Numbered from the stretch's first letter, positions 47,395-60,466 are shown. The stretch: DNA of 64,000 bases from Macrotrachela quadricornifera (GCA_022393335.1 JAJEKB010021311.1:493402-557401); one strand, 5' to 3'. A program made the numbers and translations. The notes: generated by a model not told the origin, from the sequence alone.

Positions 47395-47940
47395 TTATCA
47401 GTTCAAAAATAAAAGGCAGATGCCTACTTTTCGAATAACTATTGATAGGAACGAGATAAAGAGTTGCAGTTTTCACCATTCGAAAGAGGCGACTCTGGGC
47501 CATCCTTTTCTCCAATATTACATCAGACAAAACCATTTTAAAACCAACTTTTTCTGCAAAATATTGAAATATATAAATCAAAACAGGTTGCTATTCCGAT
47601 GAGGTTTTGATTTTGATTTATGATTTAGATCGAGGAACTTCAAGTCTACAGTTTAAGATATAATTCGAATAATTATCTTCACATAATCCAGTGTTGAAAG
47701 AATTAACTTCTCTATTTAGTTCTTGAAAAAATATGAATTTCTCTTAATTTTTTAGTGAATTTTCGATATTTTTCAGAAATGATTAGTTTTGAAATGATTT
47801 GTCTGATATAATATTGGAGAAAAAGATGACCCAGAGTCGCTTCTTTCGAATGGCGAAAACTGCAGCTCTTCATTTCGTTCCTATCAAAATTTATTCGAAA
47901 AGTAGCCACCTGCCTTTTATTTTTGAATCGAAATCCTTAC
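47395..47940. repeat. Foldback element, family shared with 27690-28075
   Basis: The left arm (47395-47575) and right arm (about 47750-47940) are inverted copies sharing CGAAAGAGGCGACTCTGGG, TTTTCTCCAATATTA and AAAAGGCAG blocks. The mirrored open frames on both strands (CSFHHSKEATLGHPFLQYYIRQ and relatives) come from this and are not genes. Confidence 0.75.
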
Positions 47941-48276
47941 TCTCAAAGTTGCACCCTATGATGATCAAACGACAAAGTTGTCTATCATATTGAATCATAA
48001 TATAATGATAATGGAAAGAAATACACAGTTTGCCAACACAAGGACAAATATTTACCAGTCGCCACAATTAATCATATATGAACGAGTTGTGTCAATATAA
48101 CCTTTTTGATGCATTTGAGACTTTCAAATTAGAGACAGGGGAAAATTAAAAAGAAGGAATATATAAAATACTATTATTACTAGCATAGTATTGTCTGTTC
48201 TTTCACAGAATATTCACGATTATAAAGTCGACCATTCATCTCTAACAATATTTTTGATTGTTTTATTTCTTTTGAA

Positions 48277-49702
48277 ATGATGGATGTATATCAGAGAAGA
48301 ACTGAAAATGTTCAAAAATCAGTTGAAGAACGACAAGGTTAAGCGCTGTTTCTTTTAAAGTAAACCTTTTTTGTACCTTTTCTTTTTTTAAAGTACAATA
48401 TATTCAACAACAGATTTTATCTATTTCATTTTGGTTGAAAAATAAAATATATGGCTTCCTAACATGGATTGGTCGTTGTGTCATTAAATTACTTCATATT
48501 ATTATGCTAAACTTTATTGAAACACTCACTGTTTTAACAGTAGTTCCAATAGTTATTTTTGCCATATGGAAATATATTGCAAAACAAGTTCTATTCTTCT
48601 TTGTCTGCCAAAGTATCATTGGTGATTTACCATACATCTCGGATCGCTGTGCACTAATGTTCAAAACTAATGATCAAAATTTGAAGCCATTAGTACTATC
48701 AGTTGATTCACTTATTGAAAAAAGTGTTACATTAGCTGAACGACTTTCCAATACTGATGTTGGTACAACTGTCAAATTAACAGAAGTGAAAATATCATTA
48801 ATTGATTTGAAAACAAATGTATTGTTTAGTCAAGTAGAACAGTTAATTAAAGATGAACTTATAAAAGAAATTGATATAATAAAAGATTCTGCTCAATCAA
48901 CAACCAGAGGAATGCATAAAATGTTAGCAACGTTCAATAGTATCCTGAGACAAATGGAAAGGCACACGACAAGTCTGTACAGACAACTAACAGATCAGAA
49001 TTCCATTGTTTCTCGATTACAATCAAAAGCATTGACAAATGAGCAGAAAATAACTCTAGAACACTTTAGAGAGTATCTAAAAGATATGGAGAATGGAATA
49101 GAACGTGTTATAGTCGATGCAGAAAGTGTAAATTCAATGTTAGGTATGTATTTTTTTTATTAGGACAAACCATAGATTTTTTTTTACATTCACTTACAGT
49201 GGAGATAGAGTAGATCGATTAAGTTTTTAAAAAGCAGTTTTACCTAAGCGAAAAGCTAATGTAGAAACATAATACTTCCATTTTTGTTTCAGAAAATCTT
49301 GACAAGAAAGTGGATGAATTGACCGTTATTGCATCAAAATTTCACGAAATTGACGCTGTCAAATTAAATCAGATTGAACAAAGTTCGTTCATAGCTACAC
49401 TTTATCGGCAAACAATTGGTGAAGGAAATATTAATAAAGTTAAACATCAACGAAATCTTCAAGTACTAAATCAATTTCCAAAGTTTACAAAAGAAGCAGC
49501 TATTCAGATTAACAATGTGCTTCTTAGATTAGACACATTTAAATTTGAACTTGATGAGATGAAATCGTCTATGTCACAAATCGATCACACACAAACATTT
49601 TCATTGAATATACATATCGAAACATTGAGAGATGCTATCCAAAAGTTACATATGCATCAACAACGTTTCAATGGACAAATAAATGAAATAAATCAAGTAT
49701 AA
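48277..49702 (+). CDS. Membrane-anchored coiled-coil protein (3 exons, 406 aa)
   Basis: Exons 48277-48337, 48394-49143 and 49293-49702 use GT-AG introns of 56 and 149 bp. Phases agree at both joins and the sum is divisible by three. The N-terminus MMDVYQRRTENVQKSVEERQ is hydrophilic. It is followed by two or three hydrophobic helices (about residues 30-105), including LTVLTVVPIVIFAIW and VLFFFVCQSI, so the protein is membrane-bound without a classical signal peptide. The remaining about 300 residues are Glu/Lys/Gln/Leu-rich helices with heptad-like spacing, as in coiled-coil or helical-bundle proteins. No named domain is recognised. AATAAA follows at 49754-49759. Confidence 0.65.
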
Positions 49703-49759
49703 TTGTGTGTGTTGATTTGTAGATCAAGTAGATAAAAAAAATAAAAGGATAATAATAAA

Positions 49760-50189
49760 TATGCTAGTAATTCTGAAGGTGGAGTTAGTGGTAGATCAAG
49801 CAGCCATGATCGCAATTTCATCCTCATTTTAATAGACTAATCAGATGGCTTAGATTGTTCCAAGATCGAATTCTATTCGAATGATCATAAGGAATGACAA
49901 ATAAAAGCATTTCGAATAGTTGTCAGAATTTATAGAAAATTGATGATCTACAATGAACTTCAATTAATTTTCTCCTATTTGTGCTTTCCACTTTTCTTCA
50001 CCGTAGTTTGTCCTTTTTCCAAAATCAAATCTGTAAAAAGAAAGCGCACTCACATCAAAATGATTTATCATAAAAAACACCAGCTAAGTATGTAATGACA
50101 CATTTTCGAAATGTACTTGTGCCTTCATTTATCGATAACGAAAGAAAAGTCTCCGAAAATAGCGTTGAAAGATTATTTGTTATAATTAG
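49760..50189. other. Spacer
   Basis: AT-rich DNA between the coiled-coil gene and the transposase remnant; no feature recognised. Confidence 0.35.
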
Positions 50190-50830
50190 ATAATAACTTC
50201 CTTGATGAAATGCCAAAGAGGATTATCTACTGGTGGTACATATTTAGCAGAGAGTTTTGACATGAAATAAATATCCAGTATTGATTTATATTTCACGTTT
50301 TCCAATGCTTTCATCCTATTCTTTGTATTGGTAATTTAATCATTCATCGCATGTTTTTGGATACCTTTAATACCTTTTGCTTTTCAATCATTGGATATTA
50401 AAGCCATACAAGTAATTGATTGAGAACCATTGACCGTATCAATGAAATCATAATGTTGAGAGTAAGCAGATGATTTCTCAACAATAATTAAAGGCTGATT
50501 TCGAGATGCCACAAAAGTTCGACAAGGATACATGTTGCAATAAACGGCAGTTTCATCGATAAATATTAACCTATCGTTAGCCAAACTTTGTAAACAACTT
50601 CGAAATTTTGTCATTGAAAACGCAACGATCATATCTGCTACTAATGAAACTGGGATACTTAATATTATCTGTGGTTAACTCCTTAGTTGTTTTAATTCTG
50701 ATGCCACATGCTTATCTAATGAGTTTACAACGTGTTCTTGTATCATTTTGTATTTCACGGACTTGTATTGCATATTCATTTTATCGACAAAATTCAAAAT
50801 ATAATCCGTTACTTAATCCTTTCTAATTGT
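50190..50830 (-). pseudogene. DDE-transposase (IS630/Tc1-like) remnant
   Basis: The minus strand encodes RLIFIDETAVYCNMYPCRTF and onward to a Y..HYDFIDTVNGSQS segment. This matches the middle acidic-residue region of DDE endonucleases in the IS630/Tc1 group (F.DET ... D.I.A..G). After a stop at 50384 the same frame resumes with KLSAKYVPPVDNPLWHFIKEVI, which looks like the last-catalytic-residue region. Upstream DNA reads only in broken frames. Multiple stops mean it is dead. No terminal repeats were found nearby. Confidence 0.5.
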
Positions 50831-51579
50831 ATGTGGTACACAACCTGTCCATTATTGAAATGTTTTGCTAATCATCTGTACCTACACTTGTAAATTCTAT
50901 GACAATATTTCTTTAAAACGTCGTATTTGAAATCACTGGTATATTTATTATATTTTTCCATTATTTAGAAACCGATGAGAGAAAAAGAATCGATAAATAT
51001 AAGCCAATTACATAATTGGTTAGATTCTGGAAAAGACTATTATGACATCTGTCTATCTGACTTCTCATTGTGCTCTTCACCATTCGAAACTAATTTAAGT
51101 TTTCCAGGATTCGATATACTATTGGTGGATGTTTTATACGATGGCTAGTCAAATGGCCATCAAAAAGACGGTCGAAATTCAATTTTTGCAAGCTCCTTAG
51201 AATTGATGTACTATTTGGCCTACTGAAATCAACAGTCCGTTCGATCAAAGGGCAAGTCATTCTAGAGAAAACTGTAACAGACTGCTAACTTTTCTTCCAT
51301 CAGAAGTTTTAATTCTCTTAACAGAATCTCTGACTTATTTCTACTTGTTAATGTTGATCATGAAATATCAATAATTAGTAGAACGTGAGAAATTTATCTT
51401 CAAGATCAGATTACTTCAGAACTTCTTCCTGACAATGTTCTGTGTATTTTCAAATGGCGTAATTTATTCTATTGGCTCATTCACTTTAACATTCAATAAA
51501 AGAAAAAGAAGAAAAAGAAAAATCATTGCTCAGAAATTGTTATTACGCTAAATATTAAAAGAATTTTAATTACTTCAAA
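50831..51579. other. Upstream spacer of NHL gene
   Basis: No gene recognised; the part next to 51580 is the probable promoter of the NHL-propeller gene. Confidence 0.35.
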
Positions 51580-54500
51580 ATGACGCTTTTAGCTCGATTC
51601 ATTATTGTATTTTTGGTCATTAATTACTCTTCAGGTAAAATTTATTTCTATATTTCAATGAAGAAGAAATTCTAGCAATTGAAATAGTCTCTGTCTTTTC
51701 ATGATTTAGGAAATGTTCTGATATCACTCTAAGAATAACTTAAAAAATCAACTGTGTTTTCGATATTAGACAAACAATGCAAAAGATTCGAGTTTATTAA
51801 TAATAATCGTCAGTATATTGTACCAAATAACATTAGTTGTTTGACTTCGAGAAAGGCCCTAAGCAATATGTCGGATCTAGATGAGAAATTTGTTTTTCTT
51901 TTTGTGTTAAGTAGGTGTATCATACAACCGACCCAAATTGAGCATATATGCATCATGGAATTCGAAGGCGATGACATTTGTTAACGAGAGTTTAGTTGGA
52001 AAACAACCCGTTGGATTATTTATAAATAATCACAACACGATCCATGTAGCTGACAGAGAGAATGGACGCATTCTTATCTGGTACAATGGATCATTGACTC
52101 CAAACAAAACTCTTTCTGAAAATTTAACTTATCCACGAAGTCTTTTTGTTACGAACAATAGTGATATATATGTCACTGATGCTTTTTCCAACGATAGCAT
52201 TCAAAAATGGACATTGGATCCAATGAACAATGAATTTGTAACACATGTCGATGGAATATGCACAGGACTTTTCATTGTCAATAATATTATCTATTGTTCT
52301 TTGACCAATCGTCATCGTATTGTCAAAGTTGAACTTGACAATGAACCAATGGCATCAATCGTTGTAGCAGGAACAGGTTGTCCAGGACCTGTTTCTAATA
52401 TGTTAGATCATCCTCATGGAATTTTTGTCGATGTCAACTTCAATTTATATGTTGCCGATACTGATAATAATCGAATTCAATATTTTCCACCAGGACAACA
52501 AGATGGTATTACAATGGCTGGATTCCCCTTAACAATGGATTTTATACTCAGAAGACCTACAGGAATTGTACTTGATGGTGATGGTTATTTATTTATTGTT
52601 GATAGTGGCAATCATCGTATCATTCGAACAATACCAAATGGGTTTAAATGTTTAGTTGGTTGTTCAAGTGAAAGTGGTTCAACAGCAAGTCAATTATACA
52701 ATCCACAGACGATGGCTTTCGATTCTGATGGTAACATTTTTGTGACTGATTTCAACAATCATCGGATTCAAAAATTTATCTTAGCTTCGGACGCATATGG
52801 TATGTTTATTCATTTCAGATTAGATATTGTTTTTGATGATAAGATCTTTTTTTTCAAAGTTAATAGTTTGTCCAATCAAGTTTCAGAGACATTATACTAT
52901 TATTTCTCAAAAACTTAAAATTTAGTTTGCGCTGTCTAAAATAAAAACACAGAGAGATTTAGTAACTCAAGTATTTGAACGAGGAAATTCATTTTAGATT
53001 CTAACTTCCGTATCACAAAATCAGCATTAGATTTGAATAATTTATCGCACATGTGAAAAATATTGCTTGTGTTTTAGATTATTATAAGCAGGATGTTTAT
53101 CCTATCATTATAGTATGCGAAGACAGGAGTTCATGTGAGAGTTATCACAGAATATCGAAAACCATCTTGATCTTTTAGCATGAATTTCAATCCTTTCTAT
53201 TCGATCCCTCAATCACACATAAATATACTTAACGTTGACAGATTAGGACACTCAGTCAAGTCAACTGACTTATACATCCATCGAATCAAAAATTATTAAA
53301 TGTAGATTTAAAATACAGAAACACGGTAGCTATCAAACAGACAAAATGAATACTGTTAATAATGAGAGTAAAAGTAAGAGAGAAAACGTTTTTAAGTGGA
53401 CTCACCTACCCGCTCAATAGAACACTCCAAAATTATATGAAATAAAACTTGAAGAAATATACTATCTTGTGGGTAAGATATAAATATTTTTTATCTTCGA
53501 TCTCAATAAAATAATGAATATGAAAAGAAAAAAAGACTACTACACAACAAGAAATACCCATTACTAATACATCTCTATATTTTTTCTATGAACTATTTTA
53601 ATGTATGATATTTAACAATGTTGTATATGTCTTTCCAAGATTTTAGACTACTTCTGTCAAGAAAAATTTCCTCTTCGATTTATACTTTCTTCGTATTTAA
53701 GAAATCTTTGATATAGACATTAGTAAAACATATGATAATAGGGCTTTTCTTTTAGTACCACTTCGTGCCAATTTGATAGATATTCCTGCAAATGCCACAT
53801 GGAACAAACGTGGTCTAATAGAAGGAGGACAAAATCCAACACTTCTTTATCCTCATGGTGTATATGTGGATTACGAACAAACAATTTATGTTGTTGATAC
53901 AGACAATCACCGTATTGTAGCATGGAAATCGGGTGAAATAAATGGACAAATAGTGGCAGGTAGACAAGGAGAAGGAAATGGTACTCATCAATTGAGTTAC
54001 CCAACAGATGTAATCGTAGATAAAGAGAAAGATATTCTTATTATTTGTGATACTGGGAATAAGAGAGTAGTTAGATGGCCTCGTCAAAATGGAACAAATG
54101 GAGAAATAATTATTTTGAATATCTCTTGTTATGGTTTGACAATAGATGACAATGGATTTCTTTATGTTTCTGATTTTCGTAAGCATGAAGTAAGAAGATA
54201 TCGAATAGGCGAATCCCAAGGAATAGTAGTAGCAGGTGGAAACGAACAAGGAAATCGTCTTGATCAGCTCGATTGGCCCCGCTACATATTCGTCGATCGA
54301 GAACATTCAGTATTTGTGTCTGATTATACAAATCACCGTGTGATGAAATGGATAGAAGGCGCAAAAGAAGCTGTTGTGGTTGCTGGTGGGCAAAGTTATG
54401 GAAATAGTTCGACACAATTGTATAATTCTAATGGAGTTGTAGTTGATCAATTGGGTAGTGTTTATGTAGCTGATGAACGAAATCACCGAATTGTACGTTG

Positions 54501-54669
54501 GCCTAAAGGAACACAACAAGGAAATGTTATTGTTGGTGGAAATGGTCAAGGAACACAAGGAGGTCAACTCAATGGACCTGTGGGATTGTCATTTGATCGA
54601 CAAGGTAATCTCTATGTTGTTGAATATGGTAACAATCGAGTACTACGATTTACTATTGAAATGCCATGA
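51580..54669 (+). CDS. Secreted protein with two NHL-repeat beta-propellers (3 exons, 617 aa)
   Basis: Exon 1 (51580-51634) encodes a signal peptide, MTLLARFIIVFLVINYSS. Exon 2 (51915-52799) is reached through a 280-bp intron with a strong TTTGTTTTTCTTTTTG pyrimidine tract. Exon 3 (53756-54669) follows a 956-bp intron. All phases match and the sum is a multiple of three. Exon 2 carries about six NHL-type blades (PHGIFVDVNFNLYVADTDNNRIQ and variants). Exon 3 carries another set (PHGVYVDYEQTIYVVDTDNHRI, GLSFDRQGNLYVVEYGNNRV). Two consecutive six-bladed propellers are likely. A PxxATWN motif precedes the second propeller and a related ASWN segment the first, typical of rotifer NHL proteins. N-glycosylation sequons are frequent. 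Function is probably extracellular binding; the ligand is unknown. If the long intron is wrong the halves could be two genes. Confidence 0.8.
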
Positions 54670-54690
54670 AATTAATGGGATGAACTGGTA

Positions 54691-54696
54691 AATAAA
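54691..54696 (+). terminator. Candidate polyadenylation signal AATAAA
   Basis: AATAAA hexamer 22 bp after the NHL gene stop codon, at a typical distance for compact rotifer 3' UTRs. Confidence 0.5.
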
Positions 54697-55924
54697 CTTT
54701 ATTTATTCTTAGCTATTGATTATTATATTTTGATTGCTATGTAATGTTAATGGAAAAGAAATAAATTGATTTATATTTATATTCACGCGCTTACGACCAG
54801 AGAGACCCTAGTTGTTGGAGATACAAACGACAACAATTACAAGACAAGGTACGTACACATATACGTACATAAAAGAACTTTCCGTTATCTTTGTTCAACA
54901 AAAGCAGTATCTCTCTGAGTTGAATTAATGTAGAAAACATACATTATTTCAACGCTAAAAAAAAGAGAAGTTAACAAATCGGAAAACACTCATATCCCTC
55001 ATGAAAAAATATTTAATTTTACATTGAAATAAATATACTACTCTCTCCAAGAGAAAAATAGCAAACTCTATTCGAGTCCAACTTGACTCCGCATTACTCT
55101 ATCAGATTGAAGTCTGCTATTTTCTTCTTGATGTTGATATTATTTGGCTTGGATCAATTTTATCAAATTTTTCTTTTTATATATGTGACAGTACATAATG
55201 ATTACGTTACGATTGATTTACGACGACTCAAAAAGTATTCTTCAATCGATATGATCACATTAAATGTTTATTCAACAGTTACCATGGAGAATGAAGATGA
55301 AAATAACTGATCTTTTACTTTTTTATATAAAATATTTTGGTAACTAATCTAGTGATTCGACTGGATGATATTTGTTGATTATAACTTACAATATGGTTGG
55401 TAGTATTATAGTTAAAAGAGAAACTTTTTTTCTGATCAAATTTGCATTACTATATCACAACATTTTGAATATGATGAATGTTATTTTAATTTGCGATCAT
55501 TCAAATAGATTTATTATAGAGGATGAATTCATAAAATACGAGAGCTAAATATATTTAGTGATATCTTTATCCATAATTTTAATTACTCGAGCTACATTTT
55601 CATTGAATAAAATCGAATGAATGCTAATATTCAGAATAAGAATGCAGATATTCAGATACATATACTTTACCTTTACAGCATGCACTTTTATAATTGATCT
55701 ACTTTAAACATCACTTTGTATATATAAAATAAAGTGTCACGAAAGAATCATAATGATATATATAATGAGCTTTATTGCCATACTAACTTTTTAGTTTTCT
55801 TTATTTTAATAGATAGATAAACATGTAAAAGTTTTAGTATTCTTCTATTGACATTAGTTTCGCCTATTCAAACTACGCAGATTCAAATATGACTAAACGT
55901 TACACATGTAAATCAGGCAAAACT
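54697..55924. other. Spacer without recognised gene
   Basis: A 75-codon frame at 55083-55310 starts with TTG and has one hydrophobic stretch but no motif. Nothing else is supported. Confidence 0.35.
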
Positions 55925-56565
55925 AACGGGTGTTGTCCTAGGAATAATGAGTCTCTCAGTATTTTGAATGTTTCTTCACTATTATTCCTTTGATTAAAAT
56001 ACCTTTTTTATTAAAAGATAGCGCTTGATATGCTCTACAAACCATACATAAGTAGGCCCAAAAACTGCTTTACATATATCTGAAAAAAGATGAAAATCAA
56101 AGACATACCAAAAGCTGTAAAGTGTAAAGAATTGAGCACCAGTAATAGCCGCGCTTTGGATCCCATTTGTTATCAATCCGCTGTACTAAAAAAGAGAATA
56201 TACCAAAAGATGCAGCGTGAAAAGCTCTACAATTTACAAAAGACGAAATAAAGAAAAGAACGAATTCATTTTATATCGACAAAATATATCATTTTCGCAT
56301 GGACGAAAATTTGATCATGCAAAAAATTGTCTATTTTGAAATCGAGAAATGCAACTATAAGATAAGCGATCTCATCTAAATTTTACGGCTTTTCATGTTG
56401 CACCTTTTGGTATATTTTGCTTTTCTAATAAAGCAAAGTAAGTAATTGAAAAATTGAATGCGAAGTGCGACCATTGATTGTGCTCAACTCTTTACATTTT
56501 ACAGCTTTTTCTATGTCTTTGATTTTCATCTTTTTTCAGATATATGTAAAGCGGTTTTTGAAAAA
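55925..56565. repeat. Old palindromic element related to the mariner-like element at 20298-21275
   Basis: It begins AACGGGTG...TCAGTATTTTG like the intact element. Its arms share TATACCA.AAG.TGCAGCGTGA..GCTCTACAA and TGCACCTT.TGGTATATTTTG.TTTTCT with that element in the same mirrored order. Outer blocks CTTTACATATATCTGAAAAAAGATG and CATCTTTTTTCAGATATATGTAAAG also pair. The right terminus is missing after about 56565, so the copy is truncated on that side and immobile. Confidence 0.65.
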
Positions 56566-57989
56566 CATATGACGATTGAATGATGGGAAACTATCATACT
56601 TTGACATAATAAAGAAAAAGAGAAAAATAAGTATTTAAAAGTTAATATCGCTTTTTCTATTTTATTTGATAACGAATTTTGATAAAAATACTATATATTT
56701 TAACAAAGTATTCTTTATGTAAAAAGGCAGAAGTAAAGGAGAAGAGTATTTGAATAACTTTCATTTCGTAACTGGAATGTAGTACTCATAAAGTAAACCA
56801 AAACACAAAAAAATATCAAATAAGATTCATTTAATTAGATATGTATCAAGTTTAGATTTTAAGGGCATCTTCTCTCGCCCTCCTTCATCAAAAATCGATC
56901 TCAACCTGCATGAACAGAAATTGGGCGAAATTGTAGTACAAGGACTATGACAGAATTTTCAGCCTTATTCTATAGGACTGAAAAAAAAGATAATCACCAG
57001 GTAGACGTCAAAAATAGTCCATTTCGTTGTCAAGAATTCTCTGTTGGCCTTCAATCTATATATATTTTTGCTTCAAAGAGCATACCATGACGTACAACCT
57101 AAGGAAACCCATTTTTTCCTAAAATTCTTATTTTTCAACTGACAAAACTTATGGCGAGTTCAATTATTCGAAGAATTATGCTAAAGTCTAAAAAACTGGC
57201 TCTTCAATTTTAAAAAGAGCTTTTCAATAGAATAGTAACAAAACTTGGTTCAAAATTAGGCTCTTATAGACATTGAAGTTATACACGCACTTTACAACAA
57301 AAACAAATATTGAGTCTTACATGGTATTGTCGTAGAATGGTGCTGAAGATACCGAAAACTACTATATTATTGTTATATCTCTAGATAGCTACAAGATATT
57401 GAGCTGAAGTATCTAGCAGTATAAAAATAAACTATCTTCAGTATGCTCAGGAGTTTTCACATGAAAACAATATATTAAGAAGGTGGTCATGTTTTATCAT
57501 GATGATGAAGAAAAATTGGTGGAAGATTTATTTGAGAAAAAGAGTCCTTAAGTTTCAGTTTAGTACATTTTACTCTTACGTAAAAGCTGTTATATTTTTT
57601 CTTTGTATTGTATGCGCCACTCTATATATATCTGCACATGTATGTGCTCGTTTATGGTCTTCTACTCGATGACCTTGTTTTTCTTCTCTTTAATCTATCT
57701 GTCACAACCTTCATGAGGTATTTTCCCAAAAAACCGAACTTACATTCACTCATATACGAAATATTGCACAACAAAAGCTCCAAAATCATGCCATTTTAAT
57801 CTTTCTAAATTTCAACATTATTGTATGAATGATAGACTTGTCATTGACGCTGGATTATGTGCGAGTTGAATATAGATTACCATTTATTCATGCTCTCTGT
57901 CTACTTCATACGTACGTGGACTATGGTATTTGGCATGAAAGTATTACTTCAATGCTTTAAATATCGATTATGCTTGCCAGCGTGTTTAT
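56566..57989. other. Spacer without recognised gene
   Basis: AT-rich DNA. Short frames here (for example 57608-57799) lack motifs. Some of it may be decayed upstream GPCR sequence, but no transmembrane pattern can be read. Confidence 0.3.
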
Positions 57990-58270
57990 AATCCTCTAAA
58001 GAATCTTTGCGATGTTATATCTAATTGTTAGGTGGCATCAACTTCGAAAAATGATTATTCAACTCATATTGATATCTAGTATTTATCTCATCTTCGATCT
58101 TCCTTTTGTAATTATCAAGATTTTACAATGGTCAGGAATTTCTATTTTTTTCATCGATATCGCACACATACTCAGGCTATGTTATTACCTTATGCTACCC
58201 TGATGACATTGCCTGAACTTAAGCAAAAACTTCATGCGTTGATCATTTGTAAAATTAGCCGATGAATTTT
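57990..58270 (+). pseudogene. GPCR (rhodopsin-like) fragment, TM6-TM7, frameshifted
   Basis: A frame from about 58012 reads RWHQLRKMIIQLILISSIYL then FDLPFVIIKIL. This is the charged loop-plus-TM6 pattern common in the expanded bdelloid 7TM receptors (R.H+KM.IQLL.IS..YLIF..P). A second hydrophobic stretch (IFFIDIAHILRLCYYLML) fits TM7. The expected following TLPELKQKLHALIICK continues only after a one-base shift near 58195. Stops occur just before 58012, and no TM1-TM5 are recognisable upstream. Confidence 0.45.
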
Positions 58271-60466
58271 TGAATATATTGATTGATAATTAGTTAAATA
58301 TTGTCATAATTCTACAGTTTTGTTTTTAAAAAATATCTTTAGATTATACTATACATAGCATAGTATTATACAAAAACAACAGCTTGATTCTATAGGAACG
58401 GAGATTATCAAGTTTGTCTGTCATATCCATGAGGAAGGAAAGGATCCAAATTGCTAATCTTATACGTTAACATTCCTTTTAAATCATGTTTCATAAAATA
58501 TATTAGGAAATTATTACTTGAAAAAGTTTCTGTTTTCCGTAATATTGTTATATGTCAATAATCTGTCAATGTGTATTTTTTCTTATCAAAATTATTTAAA
58601 TATGTAGTCATTTTATTCAATGTTCAATATTGACAAAGTCTTTTACAATGTATGATAAAATGTATATAATAACAATTAAAGTATTTAGGTTTTCGTTAAA
58701 GTCACTTACCAAAGAAGGTAATTATGATGTCACACTCAGGTAAATCTAGTTTTAAGGTTTATTGAAAAATTATTACATTTTCTTCCACTCTTCTATTCTA
58801 ATTGTCAACAACAGTCTAATAAAAAAAAATTCGGTCATCACTATTCTAACATAAGTTAAAATACTTACCGATTGTCAATAGCAATTATAGATTGATTTCA
58901 CTGAATTTATTTAAAATCTTTTAAATGCATTAATTCATATGATTAAAAAAAATAATATGCTTCACTGGAAATATCATTCCAAACCAAATCACATTCAAAC
59001 ACGTTTGAGCAATTTTTTATCAATCATATGCAATGAAATTTCATTTTAAATTGCGCCTAGATGCGTTTCAAAATTTTCTTTAATCACCTCGGATATGTCA
59101 TTTAAACGTATCGTGCTAATGTAAAAGAAAATGTTATTTAAGTCCTACAATCCCAAAAATCATATTGAAATGAAATACTAATCAGCAATCCCGAGCATGC
59201 AATAAAAATGCAGCCGATTTAAGAGCCATACATCCTGCTGTAAATAAAAAACTGATCGATATGCATAAAAATAATAGAATTGTAGGGAAAGAAGAACAGA
59301 TGTACAACCGATCTTCGATCAACTGTATGATCTAAAAAACAAACTTATGCAATGATTATGAAATAAGACTTAAATATACAGCATCATCATCTATACAAAC
59401 TAAATTACTCATAACACCCGAAGAATTGAATAGTGATGATAAATTAACTGTGAAACAAGCATAAGTAGTTTTAACATTTTATTTGGCCATAGCGAAAAAA
59501 TGCAATGACTCAACAACAGAAAATATAAAAGAAAGCATATTAATCAATATAGATTTATCTTCATCAATATGACAGATATTTTGTGTAAAACATCACAAGC
59601 GTCCTTCTTCACTTTTTACGTTTCTCTTTCCTTTGCTTGCTTTCACAGAAATATTTTTTATTATATACCTTTTTTTTACTCCTTTCTGTCTTCATCTTTT
59701 TCCTTTTTGTATCTACGCAAATTGAATCAACATTCAGTACAATAATATTCATGACGAGTATAATATTCATCACAAAATGTATGCTCCTAATAATTAGTAT
59801 TATACCGCCCTTTACATCACCATGTAAACATGTCAAATGTTACACTAAACATCAAAAATTAAGAAATAAAATAAACAAAGCCATAACAAATCTTAATCAA
59901 TTTCACGGTACTATATAATAGTTTCTTGAAAATATCTACAATTCCTAGAATCAATATTTTTTTTTATTAAGTGCTGTGAAACTGTTCTTTTAATATGAAA
60001 CGAAGTTAATTATGATAGATTAAATGCTCTGTCATCAATAATCCCTTACATAGTGACAAATAATACAAATCTATACATCTGTCATGTATTACAAAACATA
60101 TATTTCGAAATTCAAAGTATCAATCCATAGACCAAATCACAAATTTTTCCATCTATAATTGGTTACTCAAGGTTAAAGTAAACATAGAATATTTATCAAT
60201 ATAAGATTCATAGTAAACAGAAAAATAATATCATAATATTTCTTATCCAAGGATATTATTCACAATATTCTGCGTTGGCTTTTTCTTTTAGGTGAAATCA
60301 AGCGTGCATAGATTAATAATTAAAATAACTAGTAAATCAATATTAAAATATGATAAAGATATAATTTTTGACATGCGTTGATTCATTTAAAATATACATG
60401 TTATATATGAGAAATACGCCTCTCATATCAACCTACACGAAAACAAAAAAACAGGTCAAAAAATAA
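58271..60466. other. Long AT-rich region without recognised genes
   Basis: Overlapping frames around 59609-59918 on both strands begin with TTG and reflect low-complexity T/A and hydrophobic or Lys-rich coding bias; no gene is called. No tRNA or repeat was recognised. Confidence 0.4.

Noticed and set aside
47294..47993. Four overlapping frames sharing a KSCSF.HSKEATLGH segment
   Set aside because: They arise from inverted copies of a foldback repeat read on both strands, not from a gene family.
51754..51984. 76-residue frame that could be an extra exon of the NHL gene
   Set aside because: Splicing exon 1 directly to 51915 keeps phase and uses a strong pyrimidine-tract acceptor; including this frame requires an unconvincing donor.
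59609..59918. Overlapping hydrophobic and Lys-rich frames on opposite strands
   Set aside because: Both begin with TTG and each is the complement of the other's biased composition; no further support.
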